The position numbers were made by a program, and so were the translations under genes. Positions 8,099-17,275 of a stretch of DNA of 64,000 nucleotides are shown here, piece after piece. The DNA comes from Acidobacteriota bacterium (GTDB taxonomy: Bacteria; Acidobacteriota; Terriglobia; Terriglobales; Acidobacteriaceae): contig JAKAJO010000071.1 in assembly GCA_021813745.1 (NCBI GenBank), positions 1-64,000 on the forward strand, in the 5' to 3' direction. The stretch's first letter is position 1; each line of letters starts with the position of its first letter. A model generated the notes under the pieces. It was given only the letters and a program-made list of their open reading frames with translations, ran no database searches and was not told the DNA's origin.

Positions 8099-9145
8099 CT
8101 AGGAGATTCCCTGGCTTCCTTGAAACGACGGCGTGTTGGAGAGTCCTCCCAGCAGGAGAAGCAGAAGCGCCTTCTGGGCGTGCATCCGGTTTTCCGCCTG
8201 GTCAAAGACAATTGACTGCGGGCCGTCGAGCACCGCATCCGTAACCTCTGCGTTACGTCGCGCAGGCAGGCAGTGCATGAAGACGGCGTGGGCTGCCGCC
8301 TTGGCCATCAGTGCTTCATTGACCTGGAAGGGTCGGAAGATGGGTGCGCGCTTTGTTGACTCGTGCTCCATGCCCATGCTGACGCAGACATCGGTGTAGA
8401 TGGCGTCGGCGCCTTCGGCGGCCGCGTGCGGGTCCTGGAGCAGACGCAGCTCGCAGCCGTTCGCCTGGGCAATGTCACGAGCGAGGGTGACGATCTCAAT
8501 GTCGGGTGAATAGCCACGGGGCGTGGCCACGGTCACGTTCGCTCCGAGCTGCGCACCGGTGAGCATCAGTGAGTGGCAGACGTTGTTGCCATCGCCGACA
8601 TACGTGAAGTTGAGGCCAGACACGGTGCCGAAGTGCTCCTGCAGAGTCATGAAGTCGGCGAGCGCCTGGCAGGGATGCTCAAAGTCAGAGAGCGCATTGA
8701 TGACGGGGACGCGTGAATTCGCGGCCATTTCAGTAATCGTGTCGTGTGCGTAGGTACGCAGGACGATGACGTCAACCCAACGCTCGACGTTGCGCGCGAC
8801 ATCGGAGATAGATTCGCGCTCGCCGAGGACGGAGTTGGTCTGGTCGACGAAGATGGCATTGCCGCCAAGAGTACTGAATCCAGTCTCAAAGCTAAGGCGG
8901 GTGCGGAGGCTGGCTTTCTCAAACATCAGCACCATTTGCTTGGCGTCCAGCGCATTGCGATACTCGCGTGGGTTGCGCTTGACGTCGTGGCCGAGCTTGA
9001 GAATGGCGCGAACCTCAGCGCTGGAGAGATCGGCGATGGAGCAGAGATCTTCACCAGCGAGGCGCGTAGCGGCTGCGAGGATATCGGCGTCTTTATGAAC
9101 GTCGACGACGGCGCATTTGGATTCGATGAGGGTTTTGCTAGCCAT
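8099..9145 (-). CDS. argF: Ornithine carbamoyltransferase
   Basis: A 348-residue carbamoyltransferase. The carbamoyl-phosphate motif appears as SLRTR (classical STRTR), the ornithine-side motif as FMHCLPA, and the region SDFEHPCQALADFMT is also present. It carries about 30 extra N-terminal residues compared with many homologues (MASKTLIESKCAVVDVHKD...). The ATG at 9145 follows GGAG and overlaps the end of argD by 8 bp. It converts ornithine plus carbamoyl phosphate to citrulline. The HCLP motif argues for ornithine rather than N-acetylornithine as substrate. Confidence 0.94.
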   Translation of the reverse strand: MASKTLIESKCAVVDVHKDADILAAATRLAGEDLCSIADLSSAEVRAILKLGHDVKRNPREYRNALDAKQMVLMFEKASLRTRLSFETGFSTLGGNAIFVDQTNSVLGERESISDVARNVERWVDVIVLRTYAHDTITEMAANSRVPVINALSDFEHPCQALADFMTLQEHFGTVSGLNFTYVGDGNNVCHSLMLTGAQLGANVTVATPRGYSPDIEIVTLARDIAQANGCELRLLQDPHAAAEGADAIYTDVCVSMGMEHESTKRAPIFRPFQVNEALMAKAAAHAVFMHCLPARRNAEVTDAVLDGPQSIVFDQAENRMHAQKALLLLLLGGLSNTPSFQGSQGIS

Positions 9146-10394
9146 GCTTCACATCTCCTGCGGCTGCGGCAGCGTGGGCTGCGCCCGCGTGTTCGGCGAG
9201 AATTTCATCCAGTGCAGCGAGTGCGGTATCGACGTGCGCGCGCGTGAGGATGTACGGCGGCAGGAAACGCAGCACGGTATCGCTGGTGCAATTGATGAGG
9301 ATACGGCGCTTGAGCATTTCAGCGACGACCTCCTTGGCGAGATCCGCGGAGTCCAGCTCTGCGGCGAGCATGAGGCCCTTACCGCGCACGTCCGTGATGG
9401 CCTCATGCCGATGAGCGAGTGTGCGCAGACCATCCATGAAGTAGCCGCCAACCTCAGTCGCGTTGCTTAGAAGCTGGTTCTTCTCCATGGTGTCAATGAC
9501 GGCGATGGCCACGGCGCAGGCGAGCGGGCCGCCGCCGAAGGTTGTCCCGTGCATACCGGGATGGATGGCGCGAGCGACCTCTTCCGTGCAGAGGACGGCG
9601 CCAAGCGGGATGCCTGCTGCGAGTGGTTTGGCCACGGTGGTGATGTCGGGCTGGATGCCGTAGTGCTGATACGCAAACCACTTGCCAGTGCGGCCGAGAC
9701 CAGCCTGAATCTCGTCGATAATGAGCAGGGCACCGGTGGAGTCTGCCAGCCTGCGGGCTTCGGCGAGAAACTCTTGCGAGAGAGGGCGAATGCCGCCTTC
9801 ACCCTGGATGGCTTCGACGAGGATGGCACAGACTTCATTGGAGAATTTTGAACGCAAGTCGGCAATGTCGTCGAAGCGGACGAAGTCAACGCCGGGAACG
9901 ACAGGCGCAAACGGTTCGCGATACTTGGCCTTGTGTGTAGTGGAGACAGAGCCAAAGGTGCGGCCATGGAAGCTATGTTCCAGCGCGAGGAACCGTGTTC
10001 CAATCTGCTTGCCTTCGCTCCGCAGGAGGCCAGCGTGGGCACGCGCGAATTTCATCGCCCCCTCCCAGGCCTCTGTGCCGGTATTGGCAAAGAACGCACG
10101 TGTAAGGCCGGAGCGCTCTGTGAGGCGCAGAGCAAGCTCCGCCTGGCCCTCATGGAAGTAGAGGTTGGACGTGTGGATGAGGGCTGTGCCCTGGCGAACG
10201 AGGGCCTCTTCGACGGCAGGGTGACGGTAGCCAAGCGCGTTGACGCCGATGCCGCTGAGCAGGTCGAGGTAGCGGTTGCCGCCTTCGTCGATGAGGTGGA
10301 CGCCCTCGCCGCCGACAAAGAGGATTGGGTTGCGGTCATAGGTTGAAAGCAACAGCTTCGCCTCTGCCGCGCGGATTGCGTCGAGTTTTGACAC
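9138..10394 (-). CDS. argD: Acetylornithine aminotransferase
   Basis: A 418-residue class-III PLP aminotransferase. Visible features are the glycine-rich FFANTGTEAWEGAMKFAR, the cofactor aspartate in LLIIDEIQAGLGRTG and the Schiff-base lysine in TTVAKPLAAGIPLGAV. A GTG start at 10394 is supported by GAGGAG 8 bases upstream. It interconverts N-acetylglutamate semialdehyde and N-acetylornithine. The gene lies 12 bases after argB and overlaps argF, consistent with one transcript. The C-terminal tail is alanine- and histidine-rich (AEHAGAAHAAAAAGDVKHG). Confidence 0.95.
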   Translation of the reverse strand: MSKLDAIRAAEAKLLLSTYDRNPILFVGGEGVHLIDEGGNRYLDLLSGIGVNALGYRHPAVEEALVRQGTALIHTSNLYFHEGQAELALRLTERSGLTRAFFANTGTEAWEGAMKFARAHAGLLRSEGKQIGTRFLALEHSFHGRTFGSVSTTHKAKYREPFAPVVPGVDFVRFDDIADLRSKFSNEVCAILVEAIQGEGGIRPLSQEFLAEARRLADSTGALLIIDEIQAGLGRTGKWFAYQHYGIQPDITTVAKPLAAGIPLGAVLCTEEVARAIHPGMHGTTFGGGPLACAVAIAVIDTMEKNQLLSNATEVGGYFMDGLRTLAHRHEAITDVRGKGLMLAAELDSADLAKEVVAEMLKRRILINCTSDTVLRFLPPYILTRAHVDTALAALDEILAEHAGAAHAAAAAGDVKHG

Positions 10395-10406
10395 GGGAAT
10401 GTCTCC

Positions 10407-11189
10407 TCAGGCCACCATGACTTCAGTGCCATGGGCTATGCGAGAACTGCACAGATCGGGGAGCGAACTGGCAGCTTCAGCAGGAAGAATACGAACGCGC
10501 TTGACGCCGTTGAGCAGCGCCTCGCGGCAGGCAGCGAGCTTGGGCAGCATTCCACCGGTGATGACGGCAGTGTTTGCCATCTCGGCAATCTGATCGATGG
10601 AGAGCCATCGCAACACCTCGCCGGTTGCGCCCTTGACTCCGGGAACATCGGTGAGGAAGACGAGCGCATCGGCGCGGCAGGCCGCAGCGCAGGCTGCTGC
10701 CATTTCGTCGGCGTTTATGTTGTAGTACTGACCATCGAAGCCGAGCGCCATCGACGAAAGGACGGGAATCCCGTTCAACTGCCAGATGGCTTCAATCCAG
10801 CGCGGATCGCTACTGGCGATTTCACCGACAAAGCCGAGATCAGGCGCAGTGCGCTTTTTGCGCGCACGGAAAAGCAGACCGTCTCCGCCGGATAGACCGA
10901 CGGCAGGCTGGCCGAGTGCACCGAAGGCGGCGACGAGGCTCTTGTTTACCTTGCCGGCAAAGACCATCAGTGCGACATCTCGCGTTTCCGCGTCGGTAAC
11001 GCGAAGGCCGTTGATGAACTCGCTCTGCTTGCCGAGAGCCTTGAGCGTTTTTGTCAGTTGCACACCGCCACCGTGGACGACAGCGACCTGATTGCCGTCA
11101 CGAACCAGTTCGGCAATGGCACGCGTGCAACCGTCGAGAAGAGTTGGATCCTCCAACCCTGCGCCGCCAAGCTTGACCACAAACTTCAT
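10407..11189 (-). CDS. argB: Acetylglutamate kinase
   Basis: A 260-residue amino-acid kinase starting MKFVVKLGGAGLEDP. The KLGG phosphate-binding motif sits at the extreme N-terminus, and AVVHGGGVQLTK and VITGGMLPKL complete the family pattern. The frame is open 30 bases further upstream, but the ATG at 11189 overlaps the argC stop (ATGA) and gives the normal family N-terminus. It phosphorylates N-acetylglutamate, the usual committed step. Whether arginine feedback applies cannot be read with certainty; no long N-terminal helix typical of the arginine-sensitive hexameric form is seen. Confidence 0.95.
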   Translation of the reverse strand: MKFVVKLGGAGLEDPTLLDGCTRAIAELVRDGNQVAVVHGGGVQLTKTLKALGKQSEFINGLRVTDAETRDVALMVFAGKVNKSLVAAFGALGQPAVGLSGGDGLLFRARKKRTAPDLGFVGEIASSDPRWIEAIWQLNGIPVLSSMALGFDGQYYNINADEMAAACAAACRADALVFLTDVPGVKGATGEVLRWLSIDQIAEMANTAVITGGMLPKLAACREALLNGVKRVRILPAEAASSLPDLCSSRIAHGTEVMVA

Positions 11190-12253
11190 TCGAGTCCCTC
11201 TGCTTCTTCCCAGCCGCACATGAGGTTGAGATTCTGTACAGCCTGCGAGGATGCGCCTTTGAGCAAATTATCGAGGCAGCTCACGATGACGGCGCGATTG
11301 CCGTCTGGCGAGAGCTGGAAGCCGATGTCCGCGTAGCACGTGCGGACCGAGTATTGAATCTGCGGGAGCCCTGAATCGTAGATGCGAACGAGCGGGCTGC
11401 CGGCAAAGAACTTCTTGTAGATCTCCAGGATGTCTGCGTGGCTTTGCGAGTGACGGAAGCGCACGTAGATGGTGGCGAGAATGCCGCGTGGGATAGGCAG
11501 CAGATGTGGTGTGAAGACGATTTCGTTCTCGCTGAGGCCGACTTGCTCGAGGAGTTCACCGGTGTGGCGATGGCCAAAGACGCTGTAGGCGGAGAGATTG
11601 TCTGCGGCGTACATAAAATGCGTCTTCGCAGTAGGAGCCTTTCCTGCGCCGCTAACACCGCTCTTTGCGTCGGCGATGATTCCCGCTTCAAGATTAAGAA
11701 GTCCCGCAGCGACCAGCGGCCGCAACGGCAGAATAATCGATGTTGCGTAACAGCCTGGATTGGCGACGAGGTGCGCTGTGGGGATTTCCTGCCGGTGTAG
11801 CTCGGGCATGCCGTAGATGGCGCGGGCCTGGGTTGCGTCGGCTAGTGCGGGGTCCGCATCCTCAAATTTGTAGACGGCGCGATGAGCCGGGTTAGTGAGC
11901 CTCCATGCGCCGCTGAGGTCGATGACGCGCATGCCGCGAGCGAGGGCCTCCGGAACCCAGCTGCGCGACTGCTCGTGTGGCGTGGCGAGGAAGAGCACGT
12001 CAACGCCGCGCCCGGTGAGCAGATCCCAACTAAAGGGCTCCATGCGTAGTGAGCCTGCGCCGTTGTTGTCGGCAAGCTGGGGATGAATTTCGACGAGGGG
12101 AATTCCGCCGCGGGCCGCATCTTTCTCATCGAGACGACCGGCAAAGACTGGCGGGGTCCCTTTCAGACGCGGATGCCGGAGCAGCAGGCGGGCAAGCTCC
12201 GCGCCAGCATAGCCTGTGACACCAATGATTGCGGTTTGTGCGGATGGATTCAT
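11186..12253 (-). CDS. argC: N-acetyl-gamma-glutamyl-phosphate reductase
   Basis: A 355-residue protein with the N-terminal NADP-binding GVTGYAGAEL, the catalytic cysteine in NPGCYATS near residue 155 and the catalytic histidine region GHRHTGELLEQ. It reduces N-acetylglutamyl phosphate to the semialdehyde. The open frame extends 111 bases further upstream into argR; the ATG at 12253 overlaps the argR stop by 4 bp and gives the standard family start. It overlaps argB by 4 bp at its other end, so argR, argC and argB are tightly coupled. Confidence 0.95.
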   Translation of the reverse strand: MNPSAQTAIIGVTGYAGAELARLLLRHPRLKGTPPVFAGRLDEKDAARGGIPLVEIHPQLADNNGAGSLRMEPFSWDLLTGRGVDVLFLATPHEQSRSWVPEALARGMRVIDLSGAWRLTNPAHRAVYKFEDADPALADATQARAIYGMPELHRQEIPTAHLVANPGCYATSIILPLRPLVAAGLLNLEAGIIADAKSGVSGAGKAPTAKTHFMYAADNLSAYSVFGHRHTGELLEQVGLSENEIVFTPHLLPIPRGILATIYVRFRHSQSHADILEIYKKFFAGSPLVRIYDSGLPQIQYSVRTCYADIGFQLSPDGNRAVIVSCLDNLLKGASSQAVQNLNLMCGWEEAEGLE

Positions 12254-12705
12254 GATTCGAGCATTGTCCTGAGACGCGTCTCCACTTCGGCGGCACGGCG
12301 GGGATCCGTGCAGATGACGAGAACGGTGTCGTCGCCAGCGATTGTGCCAAGGATGGAGGGCCACTCCTCGTGATCAAGAGCGGCGGCGACGGGCTGAGCG
12401 CCGCCCATGACCGTGCTGATGATGACCTGGTTCATGGCCTGGCGGACTCGAAGACCAAAGCCCTCGAGGACTTCCGCGACCGAAGGTGGTCCGTCATCGA
12501 CAGCGGTTTCCTGGGCCGCACGTTCTGATGGCATGACATACCCGCTGGGTCCCTTGGCGAGCCGCAGTTCATGGATATCGCGAGAGAGTGTGGCCTGGGT
12601 GACTTCAAAGCCTCTGCGGCGGAGCTTGCGGCGCAGCTCGTCCTGGTTGGCGACAAGAGAGTGAGCGACGAGTTCGCGAATCGCGTTATGGCGTTGAAAC
12701 TTCAT
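12250..12705 (-). CDS. argR: Arginine repressor
   Basis: A 151-residue ArgR/AhrC protein. The N-terminal winged helix shows RGFEVTQATLSRDIHELRL. The C-terminal oligomerisation and arginine-binding domain shows GTIAGDDTVLVI, with the paired aspartates that contact L-arginine in the family. It is the first gene of the arg operon. Two ARG-box-like sites sit 50-83 bases upstream of its start, which predicts that it represses its own operon when arginine is abundant. Confidence 0.95.
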   Translation of the reverse strand: MKFQRHNAIRELVAHSLVANQDELRRKLRRRGFEVTQATLSRDIHELRLAKGPSGYVMPSERAAQETAVDDGPPSVAEVLEGFGLRVRQAMNQVIISTVMGGAQPVAAALDHEEWPSILGTIAGDDTVLVICTDPRRAAEVETRLRTMLES

Positions 12706-12754
12706 GACGGATCGGGAAAATCAAAAAACGCGGCCCGGACGTGCCGACCGCGTA

Positions 12755-12788
12755 TGTATAAATATACAGGTGGATGAATAAGTATGCA
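12755..12788. promoter_or_regulatory. Tandem ARG boxes (ArgR operator) between argR and the phosphopantetheinyl transferase gene
   Basis: Box 1 at 12755-12768 reads TGTATAAATATACA, a perfect inverted repeat. Box 2 at 12775-12788 reads TGAATAAGTATGCA, one mismatch from the TGAAT-WWWW-ATTCA consensus. The boxes repeat every 20 bp, which I recall as the geometry of the two-box operator of E. coli argR. They lie in the divergent gap, on the AT-rich side of the argR promoter region. Confidence 0.75.
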
Positions 12789-12846
12789 AACAGATAGCGA
12801 GAGGCAGTTGGGCCGGCCGCAGTAGAGTAGGAAGACGGGAGAAGGG

Positions 12847-13566
12847 GTGGCGGGACGGATCCAATTGCAACAGACTGAAGTGTGGATGGTACGGTTGAAT
12901 GCCCCCGAGGGCAGGCAGGCTCAAATCCTTCGCATGCTGGACATGGACGAGCGACAGCGTGCTGCGAGGTTTCTGTTCCCTTCAGTCGCCGGGGAGTTTA
13001 TTCAGGCGCATGCTGCATTGCGTCTTTTGCTGGCACGGCAAGTCGGGCAGCGACCGAAAGAACTGTGCATAAAAGCTGATGCCCAGGGCAAGCCTTTTCT
13101 GCCAGGAGAACCCGAGTTGAGCTTCAACCTCTCGCATACGCAGGGCTGCGCGGGGATTGTTTTGGCAATCGGACATCCCGTCGGAGTTGACATTGAGAAG
13201 CTACACGCGCTGAGCGATCTGGAAGGATTGATTGAGCGGGTATGCACGACGGGCGAACGGCAAGAGTTGCTCAGGATTCCGCACGAGAAGCGGGAAGGCT
13301 TTTTCTTTCAGCTCTGGACGCGTAAAGAAGCTTTATTGAAAGCTCTGGGGAGCGGGTTGAGGTTCGATCCTCGACGGGTTGAGGTTGGTATCGCGGAGGA
13401 GCGGCAGGTGGATTTATCCGGGACTCCGGGTGGGTCCAGAGCGTGGTACGTTTTGAGTCTAACGGCGGAGTCGGGGTATGCCGCAGCGGCGGCGTATGGC
13501 GGAGCACGGGGGGAAGTTGTGGTCCATCCGACGCTGGATCTCCGGGATTTAATCGAGGCAGGCTGA
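12847..13566 (+). CDS. 4'-phosphopantetheinyl transferase, Sfp/Gsp type
   Basis: A 239-residue protein of the two-domain Sfp type. It has the three motifs of the family: SFNLSHTQG near residue 95, VGVDIEKL near 117 and WTRKEALLKALGSGL near 160, with Mg/CoA-binding Asp and Glu residues. It moves the phosphopantetheine arm of coenzyme A onto carrier proteins. The length fits Sfp rather than the short AcpS. The start is GTG at 12847 directly after GGGAGAAGG. Its partner carrier protein is not in the window. It is divergent from argR and shares the ARG-box gap. Confidence 0.88.
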   Translation: MAGRIQLQQTEVWMVRLNAPEGRQAQILRMLDMDERQRAARFLFPSVAGEFIQAHAALRLLLARQVGQRPKELCIKADAQGKPFLPGEPELSFNLSHTQGCAGIVLAIGHPVGVDIEKLHALSDLEGLIERVCTTGERQELLRIPHEKREGFFFQLWTRKEALLKALGSGLRFDPRRVEVGIAEERQVDLSGTPGGSRAWYVLSLTAESGYAAAAAYGGARGEVVVHPTLDLRDLIEAG

Positions 13567-13585
13567 GGGTAGGTGCAGATTCGAA

Positions 13586-16500
13586 TCAGCCAACGGCCTG
13601 GACGGTTCCTTTTCCAATCAGATCTTCAATGCGCTCAATCCAGCCACGATCCGCGGTGACACTCATGCCATCGGGTTCGAGGATGACTGCATATTCGCCT
13701 TTTTTCTCAAGCTGGAGCATCAGCTTGCCCGGACCGGGAGCAGCATCGGCCGCAGCCTTCAGCGCTGCGAGAAGTTCCTCTGTGGCGTGGTCGAGGCTGA
13801 TGCGAATGCGGATGCCGCTGGGCAGCTTGACCTGCACATCGTCGAGGGCCTGGATTGAGATGATTGAGATTTTAGGGGCTGCATCTTCTTCCCCCATCAG
13901 CACGCCGCGGATGAGTACGGGTGCTTCGATTTTGAGTTGCGCGGCGAGGCGCTCGTAGTCGCGCGAGAAGCAGATCAGGTCGATCTTACCGGTGGCGTCT
14001 TCGAGCGCGGCCTGGGCATAGAGCTTCTGGTCGCGCTTGCTCTTCTGCACACGCAAACCGTGGATCATGCCTGCAACCTGGATTTCATCGTTGGGATCGG
14101 ACTGCTGTCCCCAGCGGCGCTCGGAGGGCTTGCGTTCAAGGGCTTCCGCCGCGGTGATGACAGCGGGGAGATTGCGCAGCTTCTCCGCGTACTTGTCGAG
14201 CGGGTGGCCGGAGACGAAGAAGCCAAGGACTTCCTTTTCGTTGGCGAGGCGCTCGCTCTCTTCCCAGTCGGCAACGCGCGGCAGGTCATCGGCATGCGCA
14301 CTGCCGGCCTTCGGGGCTTCGTCGAAGAGGCCAAAGAGACCTGTCTGGCCCTGGGCTGCGTCGCGCTGCGCCTTCTGGGCGCGCTCGATGGCTTTGTCGA
14401 CAGCGGCCATGAGCGGTCCGCGCTTGCCGAAGGAGTCGAGCGCGCCGGCTTTGATGAGCGACTCGATGACGCGCTTGTTCATCAGGCGCAGGTCGACCTT
14501 TTCGCAGAACTGCCATAGGCTAGCGAAGCGGCCGCCGACTTCTTCGCGCGCCTTCTTGATGGACTCGATGGCGTTGCCGCCGACGTTTTTCACTGCAGCC
14601 AGGCCGAAGCGAATGGCGGACTCTCCAGACGCGACCACGGGCGTGAACTGCGCTCCCGAAACCTGCACATCGGGCGGAAGCACATGAATGCCAAGCTCCT
14701 TGCATTCGCCGATGTACTTCACGACGTTGTCAGGCTTTGAGGTTTCCGAGGTGAGCAGCGCGGCCATGAATTCAACCGGGTAATGCGTCTTCAAATACGC
14801 TGTCTGGTAGGCCACCCACGCATACGCCGCCGAGTGAGACTTGTTAAAGCCGTAACCTGAGAACTTCGCCATCTGGTCGAAGATTTCTTCGACAGCAGCC
14901 TTGGGGTGACCGAGTTTGGCAGCACCTTCCATGAAGCGGTCGCGCTGCTTCGCCATCGCGGCCGGGTCTTTCTTTCCCATTGCGCGGCGCAGCAAATCAG
15001 CTTCCCCGAGTGAGTAACTGGCAAGGACGTTCGCGATGCGCATCACCTGTTCCTGGTAGACGATGACGCCGAGGGAATCCTTCAGGATTGCCTCGAGAGG
15101 TGGCAGCAGATACTCCACCTTCTTGCGGCCCCACTTGCGCTCGATGAAATCGTCGATCATGTCCATCGGGCCAGGGCGGTAGAGCGCGTTCAACTGCGTC
15201 AGTTCCTCCACCGTATCCGGCTTATAGCGACGAAGAATGTCACGCATTCCGGAGGATTCAAACTGAAAGACGCCCGAGGTCAACGCGGTGTGAAAGACGC
15301 GCTTGAATGTCTCGGGGTCGTCGATGGGGATCATCTCAATGTCGAGCTTTTCGCCGCGTGTTTCTTCGATCAGTTTGACCGCATCGGTAATGACGGTGAG
15401 CGTGGCCAGCCCCAGGAAGTCCATCTTGAGCAGGCCCATTTTCTCGACCGACTTCATATCATAGGCAGTGACGACTTCGTCGTTCTTGGTCCGATTCAGC
15501 GGAACAAGCTCGGTGAGTGGGCGCGGCGCAATCACCACTGCGGAAGCGTGGACACCAGCGCCGCGTACGAGGCCTTCAAGCGTCTTCGCGGTATCGATCA
15601 GTTCGCGAACCTGCTTGTCGTTGTCGTAAGCCTTGCGCAGTTCCGGTGACTCTTCGAGAGCCTTTTCCAGTGTCATTCCTACGGTTGCGGGAACGAGCTT
15701 GGCGATTCGATCGACGTCGCCGTAGGGCATGTCCATGGCGCGGCCGCAGTCCTTGATAGAGGCTTTGGCTGCCATGGTGTTGAAGGTGATGATTTGCGCA
15801 ACCTGCTCACGGCCGTATTTGCGCGTGACGTAGTCAATGACCTCGCCACGGCGGTTCATGCAGAAGTCCACGTCCACGTCGGGCATGGTGACGCGCTCGG
15901 GATTGAGGAAGCGCTCGAAGAGGAGCACGTTCTGCATGGGATCGATGTTGGTGATCTCCATGCAGTAGGCGACGAGCGAGCCGGTGGCTGAACCGCGTCC
16001 GGGGCCGACGGGGATGCCGTGGTCGCGCGCGTACTTGATGAAGTCCCAGACGATGAGGAAGTAGCCTGAGTACTTCATCTGCTTGATCACGTCGATTTCG
16101 TAGTTGAGTCGCGACTCATATTCCGCAGGCGTTGATCTGCGGACACCACGCAGTTCCAATTGACGCACAGCCGTATCGAGGCGCTTCCGCAGGCCTTCGC
16201 GACAGACCTGCTCGAAGTAGCTGTCGATGGTGTGACCTGGCGGGACGGCAAACTCCGGGAACGGGTTGTCGACGGATTTGAGCTTGAGCTGGCAGCGCTC
16301 CGCGATCTCCATGGTGCGTTGCATGACGCCGGGAGAATCGGGGAAAAGGCGCGCCATCTCATCGGCGCTTTTGACGAAGAACTGGTCGCTGTCAAAACGG
16401 AAGCGGTCTGCGTCATGGACCTTGGCGCCGGTCTGGACGCAGAGCATCACGTCGTGCGCGTGGGAGTCCTCGCCGCAGAGGTAGTGCGAGTCGTTGGTGA

Positions 16501-17104
16501 GGACGAGGGGGATGTCGAGCTCTTTCTCGAGGCGGAAGAGATCGGACTGAATCTTGCGTTCCTGTTCGAGGCCCTGGTCCTGAATTTCGAGGTAGAAGTT
16601 GCCGCGGCCGAAGATGTCCTGGTATTGGAGCGCAGTGGCCTTGGCTTTGTCGTAATGACCGGCCATGAGATCTTCACAGAGCTCACCGCTGAGGCAGCCG
16701 GAAAAGCCGATGAGGCCCTTTGCGTTTTCGGCCAGGTAGCGCTTGCTGACGCGCGGCTTACGGTAGAAGCCGTGCAGCGATGCCTCGGAGGTGATGCGGA
16801 TGAGGTTGCGATAGCCCTCTTCGTTTTCGGCGAGCACAAGAAGGTGGTTGTAGGTGTCGTTCGATGACTCGGCGCGATGGTCCTCTGCCTTGCACACGTA
16901 GAGCTCGCAGCCAAGGATGGGCTTGATGCCTTTCTCTTTGGCTGCGTTGAAGAAGTGGACCGCGCCGTAGATGTTGCCGTGGTCGGTCATGGCGACGGAC
17001 TTCTGGCCGAGCCCCGCGACGCGATCGACGAGCTTTTTGACGTCGCAGGCGCCGTCGAGTAAGGAGTACTCAGTATGGAGATGGAGGTGGGTGAACTCGG
17101 CCAT
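13586..17104 (-). CDS. dnaE: DNA polymerase III alpha subunit
   Basis: A 1172-residue replicative polymerase, the normal DnaE length. The N-terminal PHP domain starts HLHLHTEYSLLDGACD. The palm domain carries the catalytic aspartates in MPDVDVDFCMNRRGEV near residue 405. The finger region has the conserved KSHSAAYAWVAYQTAYLK. The C-terminal OB-fold and tail follow from about residue 960. No C-family exonuclease domain is inserted, so it is DnaE, not PolC. It stands alone, with only 19 bases between its end and the convergent phosphopantetheinyl transferase gene. Confidence 0.97.
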   Translation of the reverse strand: MAEFTHLHLHTEYSLLDGACDVKKLVDRVAGLGQKSVAMTDHGNIYGAVHFFNAAKEKGIKPILGCELYVCKAEDHRAESSNDTYNHLLVLAENEEGYRNLIRITSEASLHGFYRKPRVSKRYLAENAKGLIGFSGCLSGELCEDLMAGHYDKAKATALQYQDIFGRGNFYLEIQDQGLEQERKIQSDLFRLEKELDIPLVLTNDSHYLCGEDSHAHDVMLCVQTGAKVHDADRFRFDSDQFFVKSADEMARLFPDSPGVMQRTMEIAERCQLKLKSVDNPFPEFAVPPGHTIDSYFEQVCREGLRKRLDTAVRQLELRGVRRSTPAEYESRLNYEIDVIKQMKYSGYFLIVWDFIKYARDHGIPVGPGRGSATGSLVAYCMEITNIDPMQNVLLFERFLNPERVTMPDVDVDFCMNRRGEVIDYVTRKYGREQVAQIITFNTMAAKASIKDCGRAMDMPYGDVDRIAKLVPATVGMTLEKALEESPELRKAYDNDKQVRELIDTAKTLEGLVRGAGVHASAVVIAPRPLTELVPLNRTKNDEVVTAYDMKSVEKMGLLKMDFLGLATLTVITDAVKLIEETRGEKLDIEMIPIDDPETFKRVFHTALTSGVFQFESSGMRDILRRYKPDTVEELTQLNALYRPGPMDMIDDFIERKWGRKKVEYLLPPLEAILKDSLGVIVYQEQVMRIANVLASYSLGEADLLRRAMGKKDPAAMAKQRDRFMEGAAKLGHPKAAVEEIFDQMAKFSGYGFNKSHSAAYAWVAYQTAYLKTHYPVEFMAALLTSETSKPDNVVKYIGECKELGIHVLPPDVQVSGAQFTPVVASGESAIRFGLAAVKNVGGNAIESIKKAREEVGGRFASLWQFCEKVDLRLMNKRVIESLIKAGALDSFGKRGPLMAAVDKAIERAQKAQRDAAQGQTGLFGLFDEAPKAGSAHADDLPRVADWEESERLANEKEVLGFFVSGHPLDKYAEKLRNLPAVITAAEALERKPSERRWGQQSDPNDEIQVAGMIHGLRVQKSKRDQKLYAQAALEDATGKIDLICFSRDYERLAAQLKIEAPVLIRGVLMGEEDAAPKISIISIQALDDVQVKLPSGIRIRISLDHATEELLAALKAAADAAPGPGKLMLQLEKKGEYAVILEPDGMSVTADRGWIERIEDLIGKGTVQAVG

Positions 17105-17229
17105 GGCTACTCACGATTTTAGTCGTCGGTGGATGGACGAGGATGGCCGGGATGGATGGGCAAGCGGGGACGGCTGAGGAAAACGCGGTGCGAAATTTCG
17201 AGGCGGCTGAGTCTGCGCGCAGAAAAGGC

Positions 17230-17255
17230 GATGCCGGAGCGAGCGCTCCGGCATC
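17230..17255 (-). terminator. Rho-independent terminator after the GH3 gene
   Basis: A perfect 11-bp stem GATGCCGGAGC / GCTCCGGCATC with a 4-base loop, followed on the minus strand by GCCTTTTC. It begins about 20 bases beyond the GH3 stop codon. The rest of the 171-bp gap to dnaE shows nothing else. Confidence 0.8.
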
Positions 17256-17275
17256 TGTGGTGGAAATGAGTGGGG

